This document shows, one piece after another, positions 7,068 through 17,410 of a stretch of DNA of 64,000 bases; the stretch's first letter is position 1, and the number at the start of each line of letters is the position of its first letter. Origin of the DNA: Bacillota bacterium. Lineage in GTDB: Bacteria > Bacillota > Clostridia > Christensenellales > CAG-138. Both the position numbers and the translations under genes were made by a program. The stretch covers positions 29,901 to 93,900 of the forward strand of contig JAEXEN010000007.1 in assembly GCA_023400985.1 (NCBI GenBank), in the 5' to 3' direction. The notes beneath the pieces were generated by a model. That model was given only the letters and a program-made list of their open reading frames with translations, had not been told where the DNA came from and did not search any database.

Positions 7068-8267
7068 TCAATACCTTATTTCCGTTAAAGGAACCGTTTC
7101 CACATCGAGTTCCACGTCTGTAAATGAAAGACCGGTTTTTGCCTCGTAAGCCTTTATGCTTTCCCCGATGCAATACGTAAGCTGCACGGCGTAAGTAATA
7201 CCGCCGCAATCGTAAGCTGCAAGCCCTTTGCAGAAGGGCTTGTTTTTTTGCCTTTCAATGGGCAGGCAGCTTTCGCGCACGTACAGGAGGTTATCCCTTA
7301 AGAGCGCCAAAAAGGCGGGGGAGTCGGGCGTGAGGCCGCCCACCCAGTCCGGTGTGCGGTAGTGTGCCTCCTCCTGCCGCGCGTCTTTTAAAAGCCGCAG
7401 GGTTTTTAACGCTGCGTCGCAGCTGTCGCCCTCGTGCAGCGTGTGGAAGATCACGTCTTTATAGCTTCCCGCACCCGTTTTTTCGGCGTTACGGCAGTCC
7501 ACTATATAAACGCCCGCCGCGCCAAGCACGGTGATCTCTCCGTTATCGAATACGAGCGCGGTGTCCTCCGAAATGCCGAAGCCGATGCGCGCATTTTCAC
7601 CGTTTCTCAAACATGCTTCGATGAGCCTTAAAAGCCTCGGGCGTTTGTTGAAGTGCTGGTCCACCACGCCGTAAGGGAAGAAGCCGAGACCTTGTGTGAG
7701 AAGCAACGGTTCCATAGAGTCGTCGTCATTCTCGTCTGCAAGCGCATCGTAGGTATCATAGCCGAAAACCGCGTCGCGGCTTATCACGCCGCGCGCGTTG
7801 CCGAAGCCGATCATCGCGCGGCTCATGATGGCCGCGCCCGCGCTTGTGCCGCCTATCGCGCCGCCGTTTTGGTAAACTTCGTGGATCAGCTTGAGCGCGC
7901 GCGTAAAACTGCCGTCCTTGTTTAAAAAGCACCCTGCGGTATAATACTGGTCGCCGCCCGTGAACCATACGCCCGTAACGCCCTCAAAGAGCGGAAAAAG
8001 CGCGGGTTCGTCTCCCGTGAGAGCGTTATAGCCGCGTTCATCTACGAATTCGTTGCCGTAAAGCGGTATTAAAATGACCTCCTTAGCCCCAAGGCGGATA
8101 AGGTCCTTTTGATATTTGCGGAAGGTATCGTCCGGTTCGTCGCCCGAGGCGGATACCACCATGGCGATCTTGGCGTTTTTTCCGCCCGCTGCCTCAACAA
8201 ATGCGGAAAAGATGCGCTCATAATGCGCATCCATACCTCCGCCCACGATAAAAAGCTTGCCTGCCAT
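7068..8267 (-). CDS. Cyanophycinase-like S51 serine peptidase, cytoplasmic
   Basis: 399 residues from the ATG at 8267 (GGGGTG upstream); a longer frame to 8369 would run into the upstream ATPase gene. The S51 fold is clear: N-terminal LFIVGGGMDAHYE, FTGGDQ at 103-107, and the nucleophile elbow GGTSAGA with Ser142. Cyanophycinase cuts multi-Arg-poly-Asp to beta-Asp-Arg dipeptides; peptidase E of the same family cuts Asp-X. The protein is longer than both, with ~120 extra C-terminal residues. There is no signal peptide. It is the last gene of the oppABC-DF transcript, 13 bases after the ATPase gene, so it probably works on imported beta-aspartyl peptides. Confidence 0.8.
   Translation of the reverse strand: MAGKLFIVGGGMDAHYERIFSAFVEAAGGKNAKIAMVVSASGDEPDDTFRKYQKDLIRLGAKEVILIPLYGNEFVDERGYNALTGDEPALFPLFEGVTGVWFTGGDQYYTAGCFLNKDGSFTRALKLIHEVYQNGGAIGGTSAGAAIMSRAMIGFGNARGVISRDAVFGYDTYDALADENDDDSMEPLLLTQGLGFFPYGVVDQHFNKRPRLLRLIEACLRNGENARIGFGISEDTALVFDNGEITVLGAAGVYIVDCRNAEKTGAGSYKDVIFHTLHEGDSCDAALKTLRLLKDARQEEAHYRTPDWVGGLTPDSPAFLALLRDNLLYVRESCLPIERQKNKPFCKGLAAYDCGGITYAVQLTYCIGESIKAYEAKTGLSFTDVELDVETVPLTEIRY
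7221..7249 (+). terminator. Terminator-like hairpin inside the cyanophycinase-like gene
   Basis: On the plus strand AAGCCCTT (7221-7228), a 5-base loop, AAGGGCTT (7234-7241) and then seven T form a canonical intrinsic terminator. It lies in the 3' part of the minus-strand coding region, facing transcripts that arrive from the gene at 6632-7036. Confidence 0.55.
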
Positions 8268-8280
8268 ATTTCTACACCCC

Positions 8281-10251
<1,971 letters not shown>

Positions 10252-10274
10252 GCTTTTCTTACCTTAAACGTGCC

Positions 10275-11216
10275 TTAAACGTGATTGCGCGGGTCGGACG
10301 CGTCGGCAAAGCGGTTGCCGATGATGTAAAACGATATCGTGATGATGCAAAGGATCGCCGTCGGGAACAGCATCTGGAACGGATACACCAAAAACGCGCT
10401 CCGGCTCTGGTTGACAAGGTTGCCCAATGTGACCATCTCCGCCGGTATGCCGATGCCGATGAAGCTCAAAAATACCTCGGAGCCGATGGAATAGGGTATG
10501 GTGAGCGCCGCGTCCATGATGATGAGGCTCATGATGTGCGGCACGATGTTGCGGCTCACGATGCGGCGCATGGGCGTCATGAGGCAGCGTGAGGCCGCGT
10601 TGTAATCCGCCTCGCGAAGCGCCAAAATACGGTTTCTGAACCAGCGCGCCTCGCTGATCCATCCGCTTGAAACGAGCGCGATCACCACCGTCCAAAACCC
10701 CGGGCGGATGATGTACGCGATAAGAACGAGGTAGATGGTGGAGGGGATGTTGGTGATGGTGTTGTAGATGCCGAACATGAGCGTATCGAGCTTACGGTTA
10801 TAGCCCCATACGGCGCCCACGATCACGCCGATGCCCACCTCAAATACGGCCACGAGCGCCGCAAGAAGAAGCGACGTGCGCGTGCCGTGCCATACGCGCG
10901 CCCATATATCCTGCCCCACGCCGTCAGTGCCGAAAATGTGCTCGGCGCTCGGCGGGTTGTTCCATGTGGAATAATTCGTCTGTACCGCGTACGGGTCTAC
11001 CTTGGAAAATGACGTATAGAGCACCGTAAACGATATGAGTATTACAACCACCGCCACCATGGCGATGGTGAGCTTGCTTTTGAAGAACGTGCGGATGGTG
11101 GAGCGCCAGTAGGAGTAGTTGGAATATCCCGTCTCTTCAACGGCCGCCTCGTTGAATTCCGCCCGCGTGAAAAGATCATCCGTCAGGGCGATCCCCTGAT
11201 AAGCCTGCTGTTCCAT
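10275..11216 (-). CDS. oppC: Peptide ABC transporter permease, OppC-like
   Basis: 313 residues. A cytoplasmic N-terminus of ~45 residues precedes the first membrane helix, as in OppC. The binding-protein-dependent permease EAA-type loop is visible around READYNAASRCLMTPMRRIV. It forms the transmembrane channel with OppB. A strong GGAGG lies four bases before the ATG. A short exact tandem duplication (CCTTAAACGTG twice) lies at the stop codon, between this gene and oppDF. Confidence 0.93.
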   Translation of the reverse strand: MEQQAYQGIALTDDLFTRAEFNEAAVEETGYSNYSYWRSTIRTFFKSKLTIAMVAVVVILISFTVLYTSFSKVDPYAVQTNYSTWNNPPSAEHIFGTDGVGQDIWARVWHGTRTSLLLAALVAVFEVGIGVIVGAVWGYNRKLDTLMFGIYNTITNIPSTIYLVLIAYIIRPGFWTVVIALVSSGWISEARWFRNRILALREADYNAASRCLMTPMRRIVSRNIVPHIMSLIIMDAALTIPYSIGSEVFLSFIGIGIPAEMVTLGNLVNQSRSAFLVYPFQMLFPTAILCIITISFYIIGNRFADASDPRNHV

Positions 11217-11231
11217 GTTACCTCCTTCCTC

Positions 11232-12173
11232 CTATTCCGTTTCGCCCGTAAGCTTGATACGCGGATCGACGAAGGAAACGAAGATATCGCCTAAAAACAC
11301 GCCGAACACGGAAAGCGTTGAAAAAAGCAGCACCAGAACTTGCACCAGAGGGTTGTCGAGCTCCTTGATGGATTTAATGAGAAGTCCGCCCATGCCGGGC
11401 ACGGAGTACAGGCTTTCAGTGATGAGGGAGCCCGAGAGTAAAAGGAGTATATCCGAAGGCAAGTTGATGGCGATGGGCACGATGGCGTTGCGGAACACAT
11501 GGCGTGTGAGGATGTAGTTTTGCGAAAGCCCTTTTACGCGCGCAAATTTGATATAATCCTTGTTTTCTTCATCCACCACGTAGCGCCTGAGCCATATCGC
11601 GTAGCCCGCTATGCTTCCTAAAGAGAGCGATATGGTGGGCAGTATCCACGATTCGGGCCTTTCCATATAGAACAGCATCGGCAAATTGAACAGCTTTGAG
11701 AGGCCGACCTGCACAAAAAACAAAATGATGATGGAGGGTATGGAGCGTATGGCGACCACGTAAGCCGTGCCGAGGTTATCGACAAGCCCGCCCTTGCTCT
11801 TGGCCATGGCAAGCCCGAGCGGCAACCCGAGGCCGGCGCTCAAAATAAGGCTGAACACGTTAAGAAGGACCGAATATTTGATCTTGTCGCCTAAAATTTC
11901 GGAAATGGGCGTCTGCGGATACACGGTGATGGAGGTGCCAAGCTCGCCTTTAAAGAGGTCCAAAAAGAAATTTTTCATCTGCACGAGCATGGGGTCAAGC
12001 ACGCCTATCTTCCTTAGATACGCGTTTTTGGCAGCCTCGCTGAGCTCGCGGTATTCTTCCTTGGAGAAATAACCGGAAATGGGCATGAAGCGGAGCAGCG
12101 CGAACACCACGATCACGATGAGCAGGATCGTGATGAACGCCTGCAGGAGTTTGGAAAGATAATAGCGTCCCAT
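11232..12173 (-). CDS. oppB: Peptide ABC transporter permease, OppB-like
   Basis: 313 residues from the ATG at 12173 (AGGGG nine bases upstream); an alternative ATG at 12191 has no ribosome-binding site. The first helix starts almost at the N-terminus, the usual OppB pattern. There is a periplasmic-type loop, then several helices and the conserved cytoplasmic segment DYIKFARVKGLSQNYILTRH near the C-terminal half. It pairs with OppC, 15 bases downstream. Confidence 0.93.
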   Translation of the reverse strand: MGRYYLSKLLQAFITILLIVIVVFALLRFMPISGYFSKEEYRELSEAAKNAYLRKIGVLDPMLVQMKNFFLDLFKGELGTSITVYPQTPISEILGDKIKYSVLLNVFSLILSAGLGLPLGLAMAKSKGGLVDNLGTAYVVAIRSIPSIIILFFVQVGLSKLFNLPMLFYMERPESWILPTISLSLGSIAGYAIWLRRYVVDEENKDYIKFARVKGLSQNYILTRHVFRNAIVPIAINLPSDILLLLSGSLITESLYSVPGMGGLLIKSIKELDNPLVQVLVLLFSTLSVFGVFLGDIFVSFVDPRIKLTGETE

Positions 12174-12212
12174 GAAAAAGCGCCCCTTCATATGGATAGG
12201 AGTTTGTATGTA

Positions 12213-12250
12213 TCCCTTAGCGCCGCCTAAAAAAAGGCGGCGCTAAGGGA
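12213..12250 (-). terminator. Strong hairpin between oppA and oppB
   Basis: A perfect 15-bp stem (12213-12227 with 12236-12250) encloses an 8-base A-rich loop (T-rich on the transcribed minus strand). It lies between the binding-protein gene and the permease gene. It is probably an attenuator or mRNA-stabilising structure that keeps the lipoprotein more abundant than the membrane parts. The T-run lies in the loop rather than after the stem, which argues against full termination. Confidence 0.75.
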
Positions 12251-12270
12251 AGGGGAGGGGATTGGCTGCT

Positions 12271-14226
12271 TTATTTGCCGAGCGCCGCGATCTGGGCCTG
12301 ATACTGCGCGGTAAGCTCTTCATGCTGCGCTTTGGTGACAGGGGTCTCCTGAATGACCGCGCCCTTATATTTATACTTGCCCATGCCGAGTGCGCCGCCC
12401 GGGGTGGTGTAGGGCACGATACGGGTCATCCGGTAAGCGCCGCCGCCCGACATGTAGGGGATGTACATAGCGTTGTCGAGCATCCACGCTTCGGCTGCGG
12501 CGAACGCGGCGTAGCGCGCGTTGATATCGGTGATCTTCATGGCCGCGTCGGCAAGCGCGTCGTATTCGGGCACGTTGTACATGCTGTCGTTGAGGCTGCC
12601 GTCGGTTTTGATGCGCATGAGATTGGCCGAGGGGTCCGCGTAGCGGAACCCGTAGGAATCGTCCACAAGGTCCCAGTTGGCGAGCGCCCATACGTCGTCG
12701 CTGAAGCTGTTGTTGGAGTATCCTAGTATGACGTTGATGTTTTCCGCACCGAAGGCGTCTTCAAGCATCTGCTTGACGAGCACGGACTTCTTCATTTCGT
12801 TCTCGGAGCTGCCGGAAGCATATACGATATCGAGCGGCATCTTGCCGTCCGTATCCCATTGGGTGATGGGCAGCATGTCGACCGTTTTGGCAGTTGCGCC
12901 CTTGATGGTGCCGTCCGCGTTCACGAGCTCGGCGACCGCGGCGTCAAAGTATTCTTTGGCCTTTGTTACGTTAAAGGGGTTCACGTTCTTATAGGCGGCA
13001 AGCTCGGAATAATCGGTATAATCCTTACCGTTGCCGTCGAACATCACGCCCTCGGGGAGGAGGGTATTACGGGTGAAGAACGCGGGGTCGGTCGGCTCCC
13101 AAATGGCCGAGAGGGTAACGGAGTCGATCGCATAGAAGAGCGCCTTGCGGAAGTTCAGGCTGTTCACGAACGACTTGAACTCGCTGTTTCGGCTCTCAAA
13201 ATTGAAGACGTACCAGAAAGTGGTTGCGGTCTTTTCGGAGAGGTACACATAGTCTTCCCATTCCGTGCCGCGCACGCTGTTCATTTCCTCACTCGAAAGG
13301 GAAACCTCAGCAAGATCGCCGCGCTTGAACATTTCGACCGTGGAGATGGAGTCGGAAATGCCCTCGAAGCTGAGCGTGTTGATGGTGATATGCTCAGAAT
13401 CCCAGTAGTTGGGGTTCTTGGAGAGGACGATTAGCTTATCCCTGTCCCATGTGGAAATGTAGTAGCCGCCGCAGTAGAGCAAAAACTCCATGCCCGTTCC
13501 GAAACGTTCACCGACCTCATTGAGGAATGCCTGCTCTACGGGGAGGAAAACCTCGGTCATGAGGTATGCGGTGAAGTACGGCACGGGGCCTGTTAGGGTG
13601 TATTCCACGGTGTACTCATCGAGCGCCTTCACGCCGACGGTGGAATCAAATGTGGCGAGCACATCCTCGCGGGTACGGGAGGTGTCGGTCCCCTCATCCA
13701 CGTCGATGAGCGCATAATAATAATCGGAAAAGCCCGCGATCATATCCTCTATGGTATCGGCGTTGTAGGCGGCGTTGTATGGGTCCGCCACATAGCGCAT
13801 GCCGTCCACAAAGTCCTGCGCGGTGATCTCAAACTCGGTTTTCGCGCCGGTATGATCGGTCCAGTGGAGGCCTTGACGGAGGTGAAACGTCCACACGGAT
13901 GCGTCGTCGTTATGCTCGAAGCTTTCCGCCAGAGCGCCCACGTACCGGCCGTAGGTATCCGTTTCCACAAGCCCTTCGATGATGTTCGCTATGTAGGTAT
14001 AATAGGTTGTACCCTCGATGGTATAGGGGTTGAGGGAGCTGATCGCCTCGGAGAACGAGGACTTATATACGTCGAGATAGTTCACGCCGGGCACGACTGG
14101 ATTGTTCAGATCCGGCGTCTTAGAATCGCCGCCCGTGCCGCCTTGCGAGGGCGGGTCCGAGGCGCATCCGGCCACGAGCGAAGCCGATACTGCGACCGCC
14201 ATGAAAAGTGCAACCAATTTCTTCAT
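12271..14226 (-). CDS. oppA: Peptide ABC transporter substrate-binding lipoprotein, family 5
   Basis: 651 residues. A signal peptide ends in lipobox LVAG|C (start at 14226 with GAGGAG seven bases upstream). The family-5 solute-binding fold is recognisable: SSLNPYTIEGTTYY, then DDASVWTFHLRQGLHW, then TGAKTEFEITAQDFVDGMRY. It is longer than average OppA (about 540). It captures peptides outside the membrane for OppBC-DF. First gene of the minus-strand operon, it faces the RpiR regulator across a 216-base divergent promoter region. Ligand preference for beta-aspartyl peptides is inferred from the neighbours only. Confidence 0.93.
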   Translation of the reverse strand: MKKLVALFMAVAVSASLVAGCASDPPSQGGTGGDSKTPDLNNPVVPGVNYLDVYKSSFSEAISSLNPYTIEGTTYYTYIANIIEGLVETDTYGRYVGALAESFEHNDDASVWTFHLRQGLHWTDHTGAKTEFEITAQDFVDGMRYVADPYNAAYNADTIEDMIAGFSDYYYALIDVDEGTDTSRTREDVLATFDSTVGVKALDEYTVEYTLTGPVPYFTAYLMTEVFLPVEQAFLNEVGERFGTGMEFLLYCGGYYISTWDRDKLIVLSKNPNYWDSEHITINTLSFEGISDSISTVEMFKRGDLAEVSLSSEEMNSVRGTEWEDYVYLSEKTATTFWYVFNFESRNSEFKSFVNSLNFRKALFYAIDSVTLSAIWEPTDPAFFTRNTLLPEGVMFDGNGKDYTDYSELAAYKNVNPFNVTKAKEYFDAAVAELVNADGTIKGATAKTVDMLPITQWDTDGKMPLDIVYASGSSENEMKKSVLVKQMLEDAFGAENINVILGYSNNSFSDDVWALANWDLVDDSYGFRYADPSANLMRIKTDGSLNDSMYNVPEYDALADAAMKITDINARYAAFAAAEAWMLDNAMYIPYMSGGGAYRMTRIVPYTTPGGALGMGKYKYKGAVIQETPVTKAQHEELTAQYQAQIAALGK

Positions 14227-14293
14227 TGTTTTTCTCCTCTTTGCCGTAAATTCCATGTTGAGAAACGGGAAGGGGGTACGATTTGTTAGCATC

Positions 14294-14322
14294 ATGCTAC
14301 CATAGTTCTTTTTGCGTGTAAA
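14294..14322 (-). promoter_or_regulatory. Predicted oppA promoter
   Basis: Read on the minus strand, -35 TTTACA (14322-14317) and -10 TAGCAT (14299-14294) have a 17-base spacer. The -35 overlaps the first copy of the putative RpiR operator, so a bound regulator could block the promoter. Confidence 0.45.
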
Positions 14323-14339
14323 GCGAAAACTAACATTTT
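14319..14339 (+). promoter_or_regulatory. Putative RpiR operator copy 1
   Basis: This 21-base element starts TAAAGCGAAAACTAA and ends TTTT. It recurs with three mismatches at 14403-14423. Both copies lie in the intergenic region between oppA and the RpiR-family gene, each overlapping a predicted promoter element. Confidence 0.55.
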
Positions 14340-14374
14340 AGTAATAATATTTGCTTGGATTTTAAAAAATTGAC

Positions 14375-14403
14375 TTGAAATTTGAAAGCGTATGCTGTAA
14401 AAT
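14375..14403 (+). promoter_or_regulatory. Predicted promoter of the RpiR regulator gene
   Basis: -35 TTGAAA (14375-14380) and -10 TAAAAT (14398-14403) have a 17-base spacer. The transcription start would fall inside or just after operator copy 2, consistent with autoregulation. Confidence 0.5.
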
Positions 14404-14423
14404 AAAGCGAACACTAAACTTTT
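14403..14423 (+). promoter_or_regulatory. Putative RpiR operator copy 2
   Basis: The element starts TAAAGCGAACACTAA and ends TTTT. It is a direct repeat of copy 1 at a distance of 84 bases. It overlaps the -10 of the regulator promoter. Confidence 0.55.
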
Positions 14424-14442
14424 TCTTTCGATCGGTGGTTGT

Positions 14443-15303
14443 ATGGACCTTCTGCAAGGTATTCAAGCACAAACGGACGGGCTTACAAAAAAACAAAGGG
14501 CGATCGCGGATTTCCTGCTCGAAAACCCCGAGGCGGTCTGCTACATTTCCCTCAAGGAATTGAGCAGGCGCACGGGCGCGAGCGAGGTGTCGATCCTGCG
14601 CCTTTGCCGCGCGCTCGGATATGACGGCTACGCGGCGCTTCGGGATGCGTTTCGCGCGCGGACCGAAAGGCTTTCCCGCGGCGACCTCGCACCCGCATTC
14701 CCGGAAGGCGCCACGTGCGGCGAGGATGAAAAGCTTCTGCTTTTAAACGGCATATTTTTGAGCGAGCAGACGGGCATGAACCGCTTTTTGACCGCCGTGC
14801 GCCCGGAGCTCCTTTTTAAGACCGCGCGGGGGCTGATCGACGCCGAGGACGTACTCATCTTCGGGCACGACGTTTCTAAAATTTTAGCGGAATACTTCTC
14901 CTACCGCTTGAGCTTTCTGCATATCAAAGCCACCCCCGTGGCTTTGGGCGATAACGACGCGGTGCAAAACGTGCTCGCGCGGCTCAAAAAAACCGATCAT
15001 GTGGTTTTGTTTTCCTTCCCGCCCTATCACATGCCCATACGTGGCGTGGCAAAGTACGCCGAATTTCGCGCTGCGCCCGTCACCGTCATCACCGACAGCA
15101 CGGAATCTCCCGCCGTTACAGAGGAAAGCACCAACCTTCTTTGCGATACCTCCACGCGCTTTTTCTACAACTCGCATACGCTTCCCGTCACGCTCATCAA
15201 CCTCATCGCCTCTTGCATCGCCATCGAGATGGGGCCGCGCTTCGACGAGATACTCGCCGAGGAACAGAGCGTGAACCGCTTTATCAGCGATATCCTGGAA
15301 TAA
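14443..15303 (+). CDS. MurR/RpiR-family transcriptional regulator
   Basis: 286 residues. The N-terminal ~75 residues form the HTH_6 DNA-binding domain (LTKKQRAIADFLLENPEAV, then RRTGASEVSILRLCRALGYD). Residues ~110-280 form a SIS sugar-phosphate-isomerase-like sensor domain. RpiR-family proteins usually sense a phosphosugar, but RpiR members next to peptide-transport genes are also common. It is divergent from the oppA operon and followed 19 bases later by iadA. It most likely controls both arms in response to an aspartyl-peptide product; this is inference from position. Confidence 0.9.
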   Translation: MDLLQGIQAQTDGLTKKQRAIADFLLENPEAVCYISLKELSRRTGASEVSILRLCRALGYDGYAALRDAFRARTERLSRGDLAPAFPEGATCGEDEKLLLLNGIFLSEQTGMNRFLTAVRPELLFKTARGLIDAEDVLIFGHDVSKILAEYFSYRLSFLHIKATPVALGDNDAVQNVLARLKKTDHVVLFSFPPYHMPIRGVAKYAEFRAAPVTVITDSTESPAVTEESTNLLCDTSTRFFYNSHTLPVTLINLIASCIAIEMGPRFDEILAEEQSVNRFISDILE

Positions 15304-15322
15304 TTTTTAAGACGGAGGACCT

Positions 15323-16471
15323 ATGAAGCTCATCAAAAACGCGGACGTTTACGCGCCCGAACACCTCGGCATGCGCGACATCCTTATAGAGGGCGAGAAA
15401 CTCCTCAAAATTTCGCCTTCCATACAGGGTTATGATGGGCTTGAGGGGGTAGAGGTGTATGATCTGAACGGCGCCAAAACCGTGCCCGGCTATATCGACC
15501 TGCACATCCACATCACGGGCGGCGGCGGCGAGCAGGGACCCGCTTCGCGCGTGCCGGAGTTGCCGCTTACGCAGCTTACAAAAAACGGCGTCACTGCCGT
15601 AATTGGGCTTTTAGGCACCGACGGTGTAAGCCGCAGCCTCGAAAACCTTCTTTTCAAATGCCGCGCGCTCAACGAGGAGGGCGTTAGCTGCTACATGCTC
15701 ACGGGCTCGTATCGGTACCCGTCCATGACGCTCACCGGCAGCGTTATCGACGACATCGCGCTCATAGACCGCATCGTCGGCGTGAAAGTGGCGCTTGCCG
15801 ACCACAGAAGCTCCAACCTCACGGTGGAGGAGCTTATCCGCCTCGGCAGCGATGCGCGCATGGGCGGTATCCTATCCGGCAAGCCCGGGTTCGTGACGAT
15901 CCACATGGGCAACGGCAAGGAGCGCTTCAGACGGTTGTTCAAGGCCGTCGAACAGTCCGACGTGCCCGTCAAAACCTATTTTCCCACCCATGTGGCGCGC
16001 TCGCGCGAGATGATCGAAGACGCCGCTCGTTTTACGCAGATGGGCGGGCGCGTGGATTTCACCGCGGGCGAGCCCGGCGGCACCTTCACGATGATGCGCG
16101 ATGCCGTCGAAAGCTTTTCCGCCGTCCCCGAATGCATGACCCTATCGAGCGACGCCTACGGCAGCCAACCGGTTTTTGATGAAAGCGGCGCATGCATTGG
16201 CATGACCTACACCTCGCCCGGCGTTTTGCACGAAGAGCTCAAGGCAGCCGTTCATAACAAGGCGTTCACGCTTGAGGAGGTGCTCGATTTCCTCACGCGC
16301 AACCCCGCGCGCGTGCTCGGGCTCGAAGGCGTAAAGGGCGAAGTGAAAGAGGGCGCGGACGCGGACCTTGTCGTCTACGGGGAAGACCTTTCCATTCGCC
16401 ACGTGTTCGCCCGCGGGCGGCACATGGTGAAGGATGGGGAGCCGATCGTGAAGGGAAGGTTCGAAGCGTAA
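15323..16471 (+). CDS. iadA: Isoaspartyl dipeptidase (beta-aspartyl dipeptidase), M38 family
   Basis: 382 residues, close to E. coli IadA (390). The binuclear-zinc ligands are visible: HIH at residues 61-63, a Lys in VGVKVALADHRS for the carboxylated bridging ligand, His in VTIHMGNG and in YFPTHVARS, and the Asp in LSSDAYG. The GGGGEQGP loop is typical of IadA. It hydrolyses beta-Asp-X dipeptides from damaged proteins or, with Arg/Lys, from cyanophycin. Co-transcription with the RpiR regulator and proximity to the S51 hydrolase and Opp transporter point to a dedicated beta-aspartyl-peptide pathway. Confidence 0.92.
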   Translation: MKLIKNADVYAPEHLGMRDILIEGEKLLKISPSIQGYDGLEGVEVYDLNGAKTVPGYIDLHIHITGGGGEQGPASRVPELPLTQLTKNGVTAVIGLLGTDGVSRSLENLLFKCRALNEEGVSCYMLTGSYRYPSMTLTGSVIDDIALIDRIVGVKVALADHRSSNLTVEELIRLGSDARMGGILSGKPGFVTIHMGNGKERFRRLFKAVEQSDVPVKTYFPTHVARSREMIEDAARFTQMGGRVDFTAGEPGGTFTMMRDAVESFSAVPECMTLSSDAYGSQPVFDESGACIGMTYTSPGVLHEELKAAVHNKAFTLEEVLDFLTRNPARVLGLEGVKGEVKEGADADLVVYGEDLSIRHVFARGRHMVKDGEPIVKGRFEA

Positions 16472-16479
16472 TAAGATGT

Positions 16480-16760
16480 TTGGGTGTTCGGCTGAATTTT
16501 ACGATCGATCAGATCCGACCGACCTACCGCTTCCATGCAACCTGTCAGGAAACCGTGCCGCAGCCGATCGAATGCTTTCTGGAATCCACCTCCCTGGAGG
16601 ACGCTATCCGTACGGCCGTTTCCCTCGGCGGCGACAGCGATACTGTCGCCGCGATAACGGGGCATTACCGAAGCGTATTACGGTGTCCCCGACGACATAA
16701 AAGAAAAAGCCCTCGCCTTTCAAGGTCTTTGCCCCTCATCTGCCGACCTGTGCTTTTTTC
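16480..16760 (+). pseudogene. ADP-ribosylglycohydrolase remnant
   Basis: The frame gives the C-terminal core of the ADP-ribosylglycohydrolase (DraG-like) family: ECFLESTSLEDAIRTAVSLG, then GDSDTVAAITG with the Mg-binding GDSDT motif. After ITG the family sequence continues in another frame as ITEAYYGVPDDIKEKALAFQ, so there is a frameshift near 16663. The N-terminal two thirds are missing. It is an inactive fragment. Confidence 0.8.
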
Positions 16761-16812
16761 CGCCTTTTATGACAATCCCCTTATGTTTTAAGGGGCCTTT
16801 TTTATTTAATCA

Positions 16813-17405
16813 TGACAAACGGCGCTCTAAACGCCAGCGACCCGCAGGGCAAGACCCTCGGCATGGAACGCCTGAGAAGCCTTCTCGACGCGGGGCGCGG
16901 CAAAGCATCCGATGTGTCCGCAACGCTTCAATAGGTCTGCGACGGTATCGCCGTGTTTGAAGAAGGGCGGGAGCGCGAGCTGGATATTACGCTTTTGATG
17001 CTTGAATACCGCAAAGGGGATCGCGCTTTATCAGAGATCACCGTTCACGCGCGGGAGGACGTCTTTGCCGCGGTGCAGAGATTTTTAAAGCGCCAGCTAT
17101 CGGAAAACGGGGTAGCGGGCCCCATTTACGCGCCCTCGGCATGGCGGCGGGGGAGGTGTTCATACTGGCCGCGCGGCATGGCCGGGGCTCATTGAAATCA
17201 TTGCGCGCTGCGCCGTGGAGGATATATCCGGCGCTAAAACCGCCACGGTATCGCTCCTGTAAACCGGTGCGCAGGAAAACTCGTTCCGCGCCGACGCCCT
17301 GGAATTTATCCGCCGCAGCATGGACGAGGTGCGCTATTCGTATGCGGATGGGAAAATGCCGTCAGTTTGGTGAAACGGTTTTCTGTGCAGGCGGCAGGCC
17401 GCTGA
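16813..17405 (+). pseudogene. SpoIIE-like PP2C phosphatase plus anti-sigma-type HATPase remnant
   Basis: Pieces of one gene are spread over frames. A segment with TLGMERLRSLLDAGRGKASD is stopped by TAG at about 16933; in the same frame LDITLLMLEYRK follows, which is the end of a SpoIIE-type PP2C domain. After further shifts the stretch MDEVRYSYADGKNAVSLVKR appears, the typical end of an RsbW/SpoIIAB-like ATP-binding domain, closing at 17405. Several stops and frameshifts make it non-functional. The intact parent would have been a stress or sporulation-type phosphatase/anti-sigma fusion. Confidence 0.7.
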
Positions 17406-17410
17406 TGCTT

